Assembly (NCBI RefSeq): GCF_035634895.1
Contig: NZ_DASQCC010000182.1
Location: forward strand, 1 to 64,000
DNA: 64,000 nucleotides
Direction: 5' to 3'
From: Actinophytocola sp035634895
GTDB lineage: Bacteria > Actinomycetota > Actinomycetes > Mycobacteriales > Pseudonocardiaceae
Shown here: positions 14,761 to 24,300 of the stretch, piece after piece
How the letters are laid out: each line of letters starts with the position of its first letter
How positions within the stretch are numbered: position 1 is the stretch's first letter
Translations under genes and position numbers: made by a program
The notes under the pieces: generated by a model
The model's input: only the letters and a program-made list of their open reading frames with translations
Databases searched by the model: none
Told to the model about the DNA's origin: nothing

Positions 14761-17336
14761 CCGGATGGCGGACGGCGCTGCGGGTCGCGCGCCGGTCGGT
14801 GCGGCGGCACCTGGGACGGTCGCTGCTGATCATCGCGCTCATCGCGCTGCCGGTCGCGGCGGCGACCGTGGGCGACGGGCTCGTCCACAGCGTCACCGAC
14901 CGCGACATCGAGGTGGACCACGCGATGGGCACGGCAGATGCCCTGGTCAGGATCAAGGACCGCAGGCCGTACGACATCGGACGGCTCCTGCCGCCGGGCG
15001 CGCGGGCCGTGCCGATCGGTCCACCGAACTACACCGGCAGCCTGCGGCTCGTCGTCGGCGACCGGCTCGTCCGCAGCAGGCCCGACTTCGTCGTGCTCGG
15101 CGACCCGATGACCGCACACCTCGCGCGGCTGACCTCGGGCCGGCTGCCGAGGAACCCGCACGAGGTGCTGGTGACCAGGCCGCTCGCCGAGCGGCTCGAC
15201 CTGCTGGACGGCGACGGCGGACTACGACCGGACGCGACCATCGAACCGATCAGCGCCCAGGGCAGGGCCGACCACCCCACCGCGGCGCCGATCGCGGTGA
15301 CGGGCCTCGCGGTCAAGCCGTACTGCCTGCGGTGCGCGGATGTCGTCGCGATGCCGGACTCGGTGCTGACCGACGTGATGCTCGACGGCTCGGCGCTCCC
15401 GATCGGCTACCTGGTAGAGCTGCCGGCCGGCGTCGACCCGGCCGAGCTGGCCGGCGCGTGGCCCGCGGCCGATGCCACGATCACCACCCGGGACTCCTAC
15501 GACGACACGACCCCCGTCAGCGGTTACCTCCTGGCCGCCACCGGTGAACCGCTCACCCTCTTCGCCGGGCTCGCCCTGATCGCCATCGTCGTCACCGTGG
15601 GCGCGGCGTTCGCGGTCGGCGCGCGACAACAGGCTCGTGAGCTGGGGTTGGTCACCATCAACGGCGGGACGGCCAGGCACGTCCGCCGGGTGGTGCTGGC
15701 ACAGGGTCTCGTCCTCGGCGTGGTCGGCGCCGCGGTTGGCCTGCTGGTGGGCGCGGCCGCCACCGTGCTGGGGCTACCACGGTGGCAGCGGACGACCGAC
15801 CAGCTGATCGAGCACCCGCGGTTCGGCTGGGGTGAGCTGGTGGCGGCCGCCGCGGTGGGCGTGCTCGCCAGCGTCGTCGCCGCGACCGTGCCGGCGTTCC
15901 ACGCGGCCCGCACGCACCCTGTCGACGCGCTGACCGGCCGGGTGCGGGCCGGCGCGCCGCGGGCCCGGTGGTCGCTGCTCGGCGGGTTCCTGGTGCTGGC
16001 CGGCATGATCCTGGTCGCGATGGCCGGCGTGGTGGCACAAGGCAGGGTGGCGGAGCACCGAAGACTGCTGGACCTGAACAACTTCGCCCCGCCGGTGGCC
16101 CGGACGCTGCCGATCATGGGCACCCTCGCCGGCACCGTGGTCGCGGTGGTCGGGCTGGTCCTCGCGATGCCGGCGGTCGTCGGCGTCGTGGGGCGGCTGG
16201 GTGCGCTGCTGCCGCTGTCCGGCCGGTTGGCCGTCCGCGACGCGGTGCGGCACCGGCACCGGACCGCCGCCGCTAGCGCGGCCGTCATGGTCGCGATCGC
16301 CGGGTCGGTCGTCGCCGCGTTCCTGTTCGCCACGCGGGTGGACACCGAACCACACACGTTGCCGCGCGACACGGCACTCGCGTCGCTCGATGTGGTGGCG
16401 CTCTACGTCAGGGCCGCGCACGGCGGGCAGGACCTGGAAGGCGCCATGACCTGGATTCCCCGTGCGGTTCCCGGCGCGGCGACCCAGGAGATAACCCTCG
16501 CCACCACCCACCAGGACGGCCCCGGCTCCGCCTCGGTCTCCGTCAACCCGCGAATGTCGCCGCTCCGCTGCATGAACTCCGGGACGTCGCTGGGTATCGG
16601 CAGCCCCGAGCTGATCGAGCTGGTCACGGGCCGGAAGCCGGACGCCGGGATGCGGTCCGCGTTGGCCGAGGGCAAGGTCGTGCTGTTCGACGACTGCCTG
16701 GTGAGCCGGAACGGCACCGCGCTGTTGTCACCCAGCGACCTCGGCGATGGGGTCACCCTGCCGGCCTACCAGGCCAGGGTGCCGGCCGGCGTCGAGCACT
16801 ACGACTGGAACCTGCCCAAGGCGTTCATCTCGGCGGACGCGGCCGCGGCACTGGGCTGGACCTCGTTCGCCGACATGATCGCCGTCACCTATCCGCCAGG
16901 CAGCCTGGACGCGGTCCGCACCGCGGTGGAGGACGCCGGCATGGACATCCGCGTGGGCGAGTCGGCCGATGTCGACGGCACCGGGCTGTACCTGGCGCTG
17001 GCCGCGCTGACCGGTGTCGTCGCGTTGCTCGGCGCCGGGGTGACCGTGGCGCTCGCGGCCGCGGACGGGCGCGCGGACCTGGCCATCCTCGCCGCGCTGG
17101 GGGCGCCGGCGCGGCAGCGGCGGATGCTCGCGGGCACACAGGCGCTGGTGGTCACCGGGTTGGGGGCGTCGGCCGGGCTGGTGGTCGGGGTGTGCGTCGG
17201 GTTCGCGGCGGTCCCGCTGGCGGGCCTGCACGGGTTGTCGGTGCCGTGGCAGCAGCTGTGGGTGGCGCTCGTGGGCGTCCCGCTGGCGGCGTCGGCGGTG
17301 GCCGCGGTCGCGACCCCGTCCCGGTTCGTCTCATGA
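14757..17336 (+). CDS. FtsX-like permease of a MacB-type ABC system
   Basis: An 859-residue integral membrane protein with an N-terminal anchor (GRSLLIIALIALPVAAATVG), a large extracellular domain, an FtsX domain of several helices around residues 260-440, a second extracellular region and a C-terminal FtsX domain. This double-FtsX layout is common in actinobacterial MacB-like exporters. It overlaps the ATPase upstream and the GT87 gene downstream (ATGA both times). Extracellular cysteines (SPLRCMNSG, FDDCLVS) could form a disulfide. Substrate unknown. Confidence 0.88.
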   Translation: MTGWRTALRVARRSVRRHLGRSLLIIALIALPVAAATVGDGLVHSVTDRDIEVDHAMGTADALVRIKDRRPYDIGRLLPPGARAVPIGPPNYTGSLRLVVGDRLVRSRPDFVVLGDPMTAHLARLTSGRLPRNPHEVLVTRPLAERLDLLDGDGGLRPDATIEPISAQGRADHPTAAPIAVTGLAVKPYCLRCADVVAMPDSVLTDVMLDGSALPIGYLVELPAGVDPAELAGAWPAADATITTRDSYDDTTPVSGYLLAATGEPLTLFAGLALIAIVVTVGAAFAVGARQQARELGLVTINGGTARHVRRVVLAQGLVLGVVGAAVGLLVGAAATVLGLPRWQRTTDQLIEHPRFGWGELVAAAAVGVLASVVAATVPAFHAARTHPVDALTGRVRAGAPRARWSLLGGFLVLAGMILVAMAGVVAQGRVAEHRRLLDLNNFAPPVARTLPIMGTLAGTVVAVVGLVLAMPAVVGVVGRLGALLPLSGRLAVRDAVRHRHRTAAASAAVMVAIAGSVVAAFLFATRVDTEPHTLPRDTALASLDVVALYVRAAHGGQDLEGAMTWIPRAVPGAATQEITLATTHQDGPGSASVSVNPRMSPLRCMNSGTSLGIGSPELIELVTGRKPDAGMRSALAEGKVVLFDDCLVSRNGTALLSPSDLGDGVTLPAYQARVPAGVEHYDWNLPKAFISADAAAALGWTSFADMIAVTYPPGSLDAVRTAVEDAGMDIRVGESADVDGTGLYLALAALTGVVALLGAGVTVALAAADGRADLAILAALGAPARQRRMLAGTQALVVTGLGASAGLVVGVCVGFAAVPLAGLHGLSVPWQQLWVALVGVPLAASAVAAVATPSRFVS

Positions 17337-18529
17337 GGCACCGGCTCGGCGGTGTCGTGCGGGCCGCCGGTGAGACCGCGCTCGTGCGGCGCTCGCTCGT
17401 CGCGGCCGTCGCGCTGGGGACGGTGGTGTACGGGGTATCCGTGCCCGGGGCGCTGACGGACCTGGAGGTGTACCGGACGGGTGGGGCCTCGTGGCTGCAC
17501 GGGACGCCGCTGTACACGGACGCGTTCCCGTTCTGGCTGCCGTTCACCTACCCGCCGGTGTCGGCGGTGCTGTTCGGGGTGCTGGCGGTGCTGCCGTTCG
17601 TGGTGGCGGCGATGCTGCTGGCGGTGGCGGGCCTGGTGGCGTTGTCGGTGACCACCGCGTCGGCCGTCCCGCCGGTGTCGGCGCGGGCGGTGGCCACGCT
17701 GGCGGTGGTGTGCGGTCCGGTGCTGGAGCCGGTCCGGACGACGCTGATGTTCGGGCAGGTCAACCTCGTGCTGATGGGCCTGGTGGCGGCCGACTGCCTG
17801 GTGGCCGGGACGCGGCACCCGCGCGGGATGCTGGTGGGGCTGGCGGCGGCGGTGAAGCTGACGCCGCTCGTGTTCGTCCTGTTCTTCGTGGCACGGCGCC
17901 AGTTCCGGCCCGCCGTCACGGCGGTGGTCACGTTCGCCGCCGCGACGGGCGCCGGCATGCTGTTCGCCCCGGCGGACAGCGCCCGGTACTGGTGGACGAC
18001 GGTCTTCGACCCGGGCCGGATCGGCGGCGCGGAGTTCGCGACGAACCAGTCACTGCGCGCCGCGCTGACCCGACTCGACCTGACCGAGGCGTGGCTGCCG
18101 TTGGTGGCGGTCGTGCTGGTCCTGGCGTGGCTCGGCGCGCGGCGGGCGTCCGATCCGGTGCCGGCGTTGCTGGTGGTCGCCGCCGCCGGCCTGCTGGTGT
18201 CCCCGGTGTCGTGGTCCCACCACTGGGTGTGGATCGCACCGGCGCTCGCGTACTTCGCGGTACACGCGCACCGGAACCGAGCTGTGCTCGTGGCGACCGC
18301 CGTCGTCTTCGTCGCCGGCCAACGCTTCCTACCGCACGGCCGCGGCCGTGAGCTGGCGTGGACGTGGTGGCAACACCTGCTGGGCAACAGCTACCTGCTC
18401 GCCGCGCTGACGTTCCTCGCGTGGAGCGCGCTGATGTCACGGCCAGGTGGCTCGAATGCCCGTCTCGCCGACCGCGTACGCGCGGGGTCCGCCGCGCTTG
18501 ACCGCCCGATGAAAGGCGGGGGTCGATGA
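17333..18529 (+). CDS. GT87 family mannosyltransferase-like membrane protein
   Basis: A 398-residue polytopic protein with about ten membrane segments. DLEVYRTGGASWLHGTPLY near the N-terminus and FTYPPVSAVLF are typical of GT87 (DUF2029) polyprenyl-phosphate-mannose-dependent mannosyltransferases, where the Asp in the first loop is catalytic; GQVNLVLMGLVAADCL, AAAVKLTPL and SPVSWSHHWVW are also family motifs. These enzymes build mannosylated lipids of the actinobacterial envelope. Its ATG overlaps the permease stop, tying it to the PadR-ABC operon and suggesting an envelope role for that system. Confidence 0.87.
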   Translation: MRHRLGGVVRAAGETALVRRSLVAAVALGTVVYGVSVPGALTDLEVYRTGGASWLHGTPLYTDAFPFWLPFTYPPVSAVLFGVLAVLPFVVAAMLLAVAGLVALSVTTASAVPPVSARAVATLAVVCGPVLEPVRTTLMFGQVNLVLMGLVAADCLVAGTRHPRGMLVGLAAAVKLTPLVFVLFFVARRQFRPAVTAVVTFAAATGAGMLFAPADSARYWWTTVFDPGRIGGAEFATNQSLRAALTRLDLTEAWLPLVAVVLVLAWLGARRASDPVPALLVVAAAGLLVSPVSWSHHWVWIAPALAYFAVHAHRNRAVLVATAVVFVAGQRFLPHGRGRELAWTWWQHLLGNSYLLAALTFLAWSALMSRPGGSNARLADRVRAGSAALDRPMKGGGR

Positions 18530-18627
18530 TCACCGACGCCACCTCGGGGTATTGCCGCAGCCAGTCCCCCAACCGGGTGGGACCGGGTGCCGGTTTCCGT
18601 CGGGGGGCGCGGGTAGGGTGAGCGACC

Positions 18628-20184
18628 ATGGCATCGGACGCTCCCGCCGGTCTGGCGGCGGACGAGGCGCGCCGGCTCAAGCTGTACGCCTACCTGGACG
18701 CGCGCGAGCACCGGCGCACCTACCTGTGGATCATGCGGCTGTTCGCGTCGACGCTGCTCGCGGACCTGTCCGCGGGTGAGGTGTCGGCGGCGTTGTCCCC
18801 CGCCGAGCGGCGTGGCGACATCGCGCAGGGCGAGTCGCGGGTCGAGAACGTCATCACGCGGCTGAAGCAGCTCGTCGAGTGGGGCAACCTGGTCGCGGGT
18901 CGGCGGGAGGTCGTCGCCGCCAGCATCGCCGAGTTCCAGCACGGCAGTGTTCGCTACCAGGTCAGCAAGCTCGGCGTGCGGGTCCAGCGCGACGTCGACG
19001 AGCTGCTCAGGACCACCGAGGGGGCCCGCGAGGTCTCCCGGGAGCTCCTGCCCGCCATCGGCGCCGGGCTCGACGAGCTTCTCGTCCGCCTGTCGAAGGC
19101 CAGCCACGAGCACCACAGGGACCCCGGCGGCGACGCGGCCGGCAAGACCGTCGAACGTCTCGCCGAGCAGGTCACCACGCTCTTCCTCCAGCACGGCGAG
19201 CTGGCCGCCACCGTCCGCGACTTCTACGCCTACCTCGGCCAGGTCGTCACCCGGTACCACCTCGCCTCCAACGAGATCTCGGGCTTCCGCAACCTCCTCG
19301 TCGAGTACATCCAGATGGTCGTCGAGGACGTCCTCCGCTACACCCCGACCATCGCCGAGATCCTCACGCGGGACGAGTTCGCCGGCGCCACCGCGCACCT
19401 GCTGCGCCTGCTCACCCCCAACGGCTCGCTCGGCCGCGACGTAGAGCGCGCCAGGGGCCGCGCCGCCGCCGACTGGCGGGAGCTGACGGACTGGTTCGTC
19501 GACCGGCCGGGACGGCCGTCGCAGGTCACCGCCCTGCGAGAGGCCACCGCCCGCGCCATCGGCACCCTGCTCGCCACGGTCAAGCGCGCGACCTCCGGCG
19601 GTGGGCCCGAACCCGGCCGGCGCGCCGAGCTTCTTCAACTGGCCAAGTGGTTCGACGAGTCGACCGAGGACCAGGCGCACACGCTCGCCGCCGCCGCGTT
19701 CGGCCTGTACCCGGCCCGGCACATCTCCCCCGCCCCCGAGCACGACAGCGGCGACGACGAACAGACCGCCTGGGCGGACGGCCCGGTCGTCGACGTCCTC
19801 GTCACCGTGCGCAGCCGAGGCGAGCGCACCAGGGGCCGCACCTCCCGCATCCTCGACAACCCGCTCGGCCGTGAGCAGCTGCTCGCCGAGGCACGCGACG
19901 CCGACGCGCGGCACGCCGCCGCGGTCGCCGAGCTGGCCGCGGCCGGCGGACGTCTCGACGGGACGACGCTGTCCGCCGACGCGCTCGGCACCCTGTGCGG
20001 CCTGCTCACCGACGCCATGGCCCAGCGCGAACGCGCCTCCGACGACGGCGAGGCCGTCGACCCGGTCGGCGGCCTGACGCTGCGGCTGCAACCGCGAACC
20101 GGCGAGACCGCCGTGATCCACACCGCGGGCGGGGTCCTCGAGCTGCGGAACACCGCCGTCGAGTTCAGCACGGGCACCGCATGA
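18628..20184 (+). CDS. jetA: Wadjet type II JetA (DUF2397/TIGR02677)
   Basis: A 518-residue protein matching the DUF2397 family, the kleisin-like subunit of type II Wadjet systems. Winged-helix features are visible near the N-terminus (LFASTLLADLSAGEVSAAL, then ITRLKQLVEWGNLV) and a helical middle contains DFYAYLGQVVTRYHLASNEISGFRNLLVEYIQ. Wadjet complexes are SMC-like machines that limit plasmid uptake by extruding and, with JetD, cutting small circular DNA. It starts the operon, 98 bases after the GT87 gene, and its stop overlaps jetB. Identification is from sequence memory of the family and gene order. Confidence 0.85.
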   Translation: MASDAPAGLAADEARRLKLYAYLDAREHRRTYLWIMRLFASTLLADLSAGEVSAALSPAERRGDIAQGESRVENVITRLKQLVEWGNLVAGRREVVAASIAEFQHGSVRYQVSKLGVRVQRDVDELLRTTEGAREVSRELLPAIGAGLDELLVRLSKASHEHHRDPGGDAAGKTVERLAEQVTTLFLQHGELAATVRDFYAYLGQVVTRYHLASNEISGFRNLLVEYIQMVVEDVLRYTPTIAEILTRDEFAGATAHLLRLLTPNGSLGRDVERARGRAAADWRELTDWFVDRPGRPSQVTALREATARAIGTLLATVKRATSGGGPEPGRRAELLQLAKWFDESTEDQAHTLAAAAFGLYPARHISPAPEHDSGDDEQTAWADGPVVDVLVTVRSRGERTRGRTSRILDNPLGREQLLAEARDADARHAAAVAELAAAGGRLDGTTLSADALGTLCGLLTDAMAQRERASDDGEAVDPVGGLTLRLQPRTGETAVIHTAGGVLELRNTAVEFSTGTA

Positions 20185-21362
20185 ACGCGGACACGCTCGA
20201 CCGGCTCAGTGAGATCGACCAGGCCGATGTCGTCCGCTGTGCGCGTGTCCTGCTCAGGAGGCCCCTGCTGCGCACCGGCGGCCCGGAGAGCGACCTCCTC
20301 CCACTGATCTACCGCCACCGCGCCACCCTCGCCGAGCTGTTCGCGGGCGTGCTCGGCTACCGGCTCGTCGTCGAGCGTCGCTTCGCGCGGCTCTACAAGT
20401 CGGGCCCCGGCAACGACCCGACCCGCGGCGAGCCGAGCCTCACCCCGCGCGGCTACGCCTACCTCGCGCTCTGCCTCGCCTCGCTCACCGGCATCGGCCA
20501 GCAGACGCTGCTGTCCCGCCTGGTCACCGACATCCGGTCGGCCGCGAACCAGGCCGGCATCGAGGTGTCCGACGACCTCGGCGAGCTGCGGGCCATCGCG
20601 TCCGCGCTGCGCCACCTCGTCTCGCTCGGCGTGCTCAGCGAGACCGAGGGCACCGTCACCGGCGACGAGGAGGCCCTGCTCACCATCGACACCACGCTGC
20701 TCGGCCAGCTCGTCGCCGGGCCGCTGGGCGTCGCGACCACGCCGAGCGAGCTGGTCACGCTGGCCGCCCGGCCGGGGCCGCGGGGGGTCGAGCACGCGCT
20801 GCGCCGCAGGCTCGTGGAGAACCCGCTCACCCACTACGCGGATCTCCCCGACGAGGAGGCCGCCTGGCTGCGCAGACGGGCCCGCCAGGAGTCGCGGCTC
20901 ATCGAGCGGTGCTTCGGGCTGGTCACCGAGGTGCGGCTGGAGGGCATCGCGGTCACCGACCCCGAGGACTACCTCACCGACGTGCCCTTCCCCGGCCAGT
21001 CGACCGTCGCCCGGGTCGCGTTGCTGGCGCTGCCCGAGCTGCTGCGGGCCGGTGAAGCGAGGGACGGCTGGGTGGCCGTGACCGTCGATGCGGTCACGGC
21101 CGTGTGCGACGAGCTGGTCGACGCCTACCCGGCGGCGTGGTCGAAGCTGATGGTCGCGAGCCTGCCGAAGCTCACCGACGACGTGCTGCGCCTGTTGCTG
21201 TCACTGGGCCTGGCGCGCCCGGCGGACGGCGGGTGGCTGCTGAGCCCGGCCGCGCACCGCTGGCTGCCCGAGCCGGACGGGGCGCCACGGCAGGCCGAGG
21301 AGCCGAAGCTCGAACCGGAGCCGGGCTGGTCGCTGTTCGATCACGAGAAGGAGCTGCCATGA
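20181..21362 (+). CDS. jetB: Wadjet type II JetB (DUF2398/TIGR02678)
   Basis: A 393-residue protein of the DUF2398 family, the KITE-like subunit that joins JetA to the SMC protein. It shows a winged-helix pattern (RGYAYLALCLASLTGIGQQTLLSRLV) and ends in an acidic tail (EPKLEPEPGWSLFDHEKELP). It overlaps jetA and jetC by four bases each, as expected for subunits of one complex. Confidence 0.85.
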   Translation: MNADTLDRLSEIDQADVVRCARVLLRRPLLRTGGPESDLLPLIYRHRATLAELFAGVLGYRLVVERRFARLYKSGPGNDPTRGEPSLTPRGYAYLALCLASLTGIGQQTLLSRLVTDIRSAANQAGIEVSDDLGELRAIASALRHLVSLGVLSETEGTVTGDEEALLTIDTTLLGQLVAGPLGVATTPSELVTLAARPGPRGVEHALRRRLVENPLTHYADLPDEEAAWLRRRARQESRLIERCFGLVTEVRLEGIAVTDPEDYLTDVPFPGQSTVARVALLALPELLRAGEARDGWVAVTVDAVTAVCDELVDAYPAAWSKLMVASLPKLTDDVLRLLLSLGLARPADGGWLLSPAAHRWLPEPDGAPRQAEEPKLEPEPGWSLFDHEKELP

Positions 21363-24300
21363 CACTCCCTGCGCCAACCTCGGGGTCGAAATCAGACCGA
21401 GTGCTCCCCAACCGCACCTCAGGGGAACGTGACGCGAACCAGCCACAAGCACGTGACCAGGCAGAGCCCTCGTTCTCCGACGCGACCAACACATCGAATT
21501 CCGGGGAGGTGGCACAGTCCACGACCCGCTGGAGACTCCACCGCGGCGGCATCGTCAACGTGTGGCAGTACGCGGTGGAGGAGTTCGACCTGTCCGGCGG
21601 GCGGGCGATCTTCCAGGGCACCAACGGATCCGGCAAGTCCCGCACGCTGGAGCTGCTGCTGCCGCTGTGCCTCGACGGCGACCTGCGCCAGATCGGCTCC
21701 AAGGGCTACGACACGGTCAGCATGCGCAGGCTCATGCTCGACGACTACACCGGCGGCCCCAACCGCATCGGCTACGCGTGGATCGAGCTGCACCGCACGG
21801 CCGGCGGCCGCGACGAGTTCCTCACCAGCGGCATCGGCATCAAGGCGTCGGCCAACTCGCAGGCGATCGGCGACTCGTGGCGGTTCGTCACCGATCGCCG
21901 GGTCGGCGAGGACTTCCCGCTGGTCGTGGACGGCACGCCGGTCGGTGCGACGCAGCTGCGTGACCTGCTCGGCGCGGACTGCCTGCACGACGAGGGCCCG
22001 TTCCGTGCCAGGATCGCCGAGCTGGTGTACGGGATCCCGGCCGTGCGGTACGCGGATCTCCTGCACCTGCAACGAACCCTGCGCAACCCGGACGTGGGCC
22101 TGAAGGTCCTGGAGGGCCAGCTCGAACAGATCCTGTCGGACTCCCTGCCACCGCTGGATCCCGCGGTGATCGAGCAGCTGGCCCGGTCGTTCGAGGACCT
22201 GGAGTCCATTCGGGACAACATCCGTACGCTGGGCGCGGCCGACGCCGCGCTGCAGCGGTTCCTCGCGTCCTACGCCGGTTACGCCTATGGCTCGCTGCGC
22301 TCCGCCGGCAAGCGGTCGGTGGACGCGTCGAAGGAGCTTTCCAGCGCCCACAACGAGATCACCAAGCTGGTCGCGCGGCTGACCGACGAGGAGAAGGCCG
22401 CGGAGGAGGCCGAGGCCGAGGTCGCCGAGCTGGAGGAGCAGGAGCTGGCGCTCGAGGCGAAGATCGACTCGCTGAAGTCCTCCCCCGCCTACGACAGCGT
22501 GCGGGACCTGGCCGACCGCAAGCGGGTGGTGTCGGCGGCGCGGGCGGCCGCGGTCAGCGCGCTCAAGCAGCTCCGCACACAACGCGAGCACACCGAGCAG
22601 CTGGTCGACTCGGTCGTGACCGAGCTGGCCCGGTTCACCGACGACACGACGCAGGCGGCCGAGCTGGCCGACTCCGTCCGGTCGCGGATGCGGGAGGCGG
22701 GGCTGGACCCCCGGCTGTCCCCGACGGTGCCCGCCGTGCCGGAGGCGGCGGCCACCGAGCTGGTCGAGACCGTGCGCACGTCGCTCGATCCCGAGGCGGA
22801 GGCGGAGGAGACGACCAGGCGCACGCCGCCGGACCTCGCGCCGCACTCGCTGCGGGCCGCGCTGGAGCACGCCGGCGCGCAGGCCGGGGAGGCGGTGGCG
22901 GCGCTGCGCGAGCGGTGCGCGGTCACGCTGACGCTGCTGGAGCGGGCCCGCGAGCTGGATGGCGAACGGTCCGAGGTGGACCGGTTGCAGCGGGAGGCCC
23001 GCGAGGCGCAACTGGAGGCGACCGAGTCGGTCGGCAGGCGCAACGAGGCCGCGCAGCGGCTGGAGGACATCGCGGCGACGTGGCACGCGGCGGCCACGCA
23101 GTGGTCGGTCTCCGGGCCGCTGGCAACGGTTCCCGACACGGCGGAGCTGGCGCCGCCGCCCCTCGCCGACCTGGCGGCGGACGTGGACGCGGCCACGCGC
23201 GCGGCCGAGACCGCGCACGCCTGGCTGCGTGGCCGGCTGCCGGCGCTGCACGCGGAGGTCGACCGCGCCGCACGGGCGGTCGACGAGCTGGACGACCGAA
23301 TGACCGAGGCCGACGCCGAGCTGTCGGCGCTGCAGTCCGGTGTGGACCCCGAGCCGGCGCTGCCGGTGCCCGGCGTGGGCCGGCTCCCGGGCGACGGCAC
23401 GGCGTTCTATCGCCTTGTCGACTTCTCTCCATCGCTGTCCCCTTCGGACCGCGCCGGCTGCGAGGCTGCGCTGGAGTCGTCCGGACTGCTGAACGCGTGG
23501 GTCACCGCGGACGGCACGGTGACCGACGCCGCCGCGCGGGACCTGACCGCGATCGTGGCCGGGCCGGAGCTTTCCCCGTCGCTGTCGGAGGTCCTGGTGC
23601 CCGCGGTGCCGCCGGGCTCGCCGGTGTCGGCCGACCTGGTGACACGGTTGCTGTCCAGGGTGGGCCTTGGCGGCGAGGCGGGCCTGTCGGTCTCGCTGGA
23701 CGGCCGGTGGCGGGCCGGGGTGCTGACCGGCGCGATGACCAAGCCGGCGGCGGAGTTCGTGGGCGCGGGCGCGCGGGAGACCACGCGGCACCGGCGGATC
23801 GGCGACCTGTCGGCGTCGCTCGCGCGGCTGGCGGACGAACGTGAGCTGGCGGCGAAGGCGCTGACGGTGGCGCGGGAGCACGCGGCGGCGTGGGAGCGGC
23901 ACGTCGACGAGTACCCGGACGACCGCGAGGTGCTGGCGGCGCACGTGACGCTGCGCGCGGCGGCCGGGGCGGCGGACGACGCGACCAGGAAGGCGTTCTC
24001 GCTGCGGGACAGGAACGCGGGCAACGCCGACCGGCACCGGGCCCGGCAGGACGCGTTGCTGACCGACGCCCGCTCGGCCGGTCTGGACGCGGCCGCGGAG
24101 TCGCTGCAGCTGGCGCGTGCCTCGGCACTGGAGGCCAGGTCGACGGCCGAGCAGCTGGCCGCGGCGCTGACCAAGCGTTGCCTCGGCGGCGTGGACAGCC
24201 TGACCAGGGCACTGGACAACCACGCGCGGGCGGACGCGGAGCTGGCGGACGTGCAGGCCGGCGCGGACCGGGCGTGCCTCGACCACGCGCGTGAGCAGGC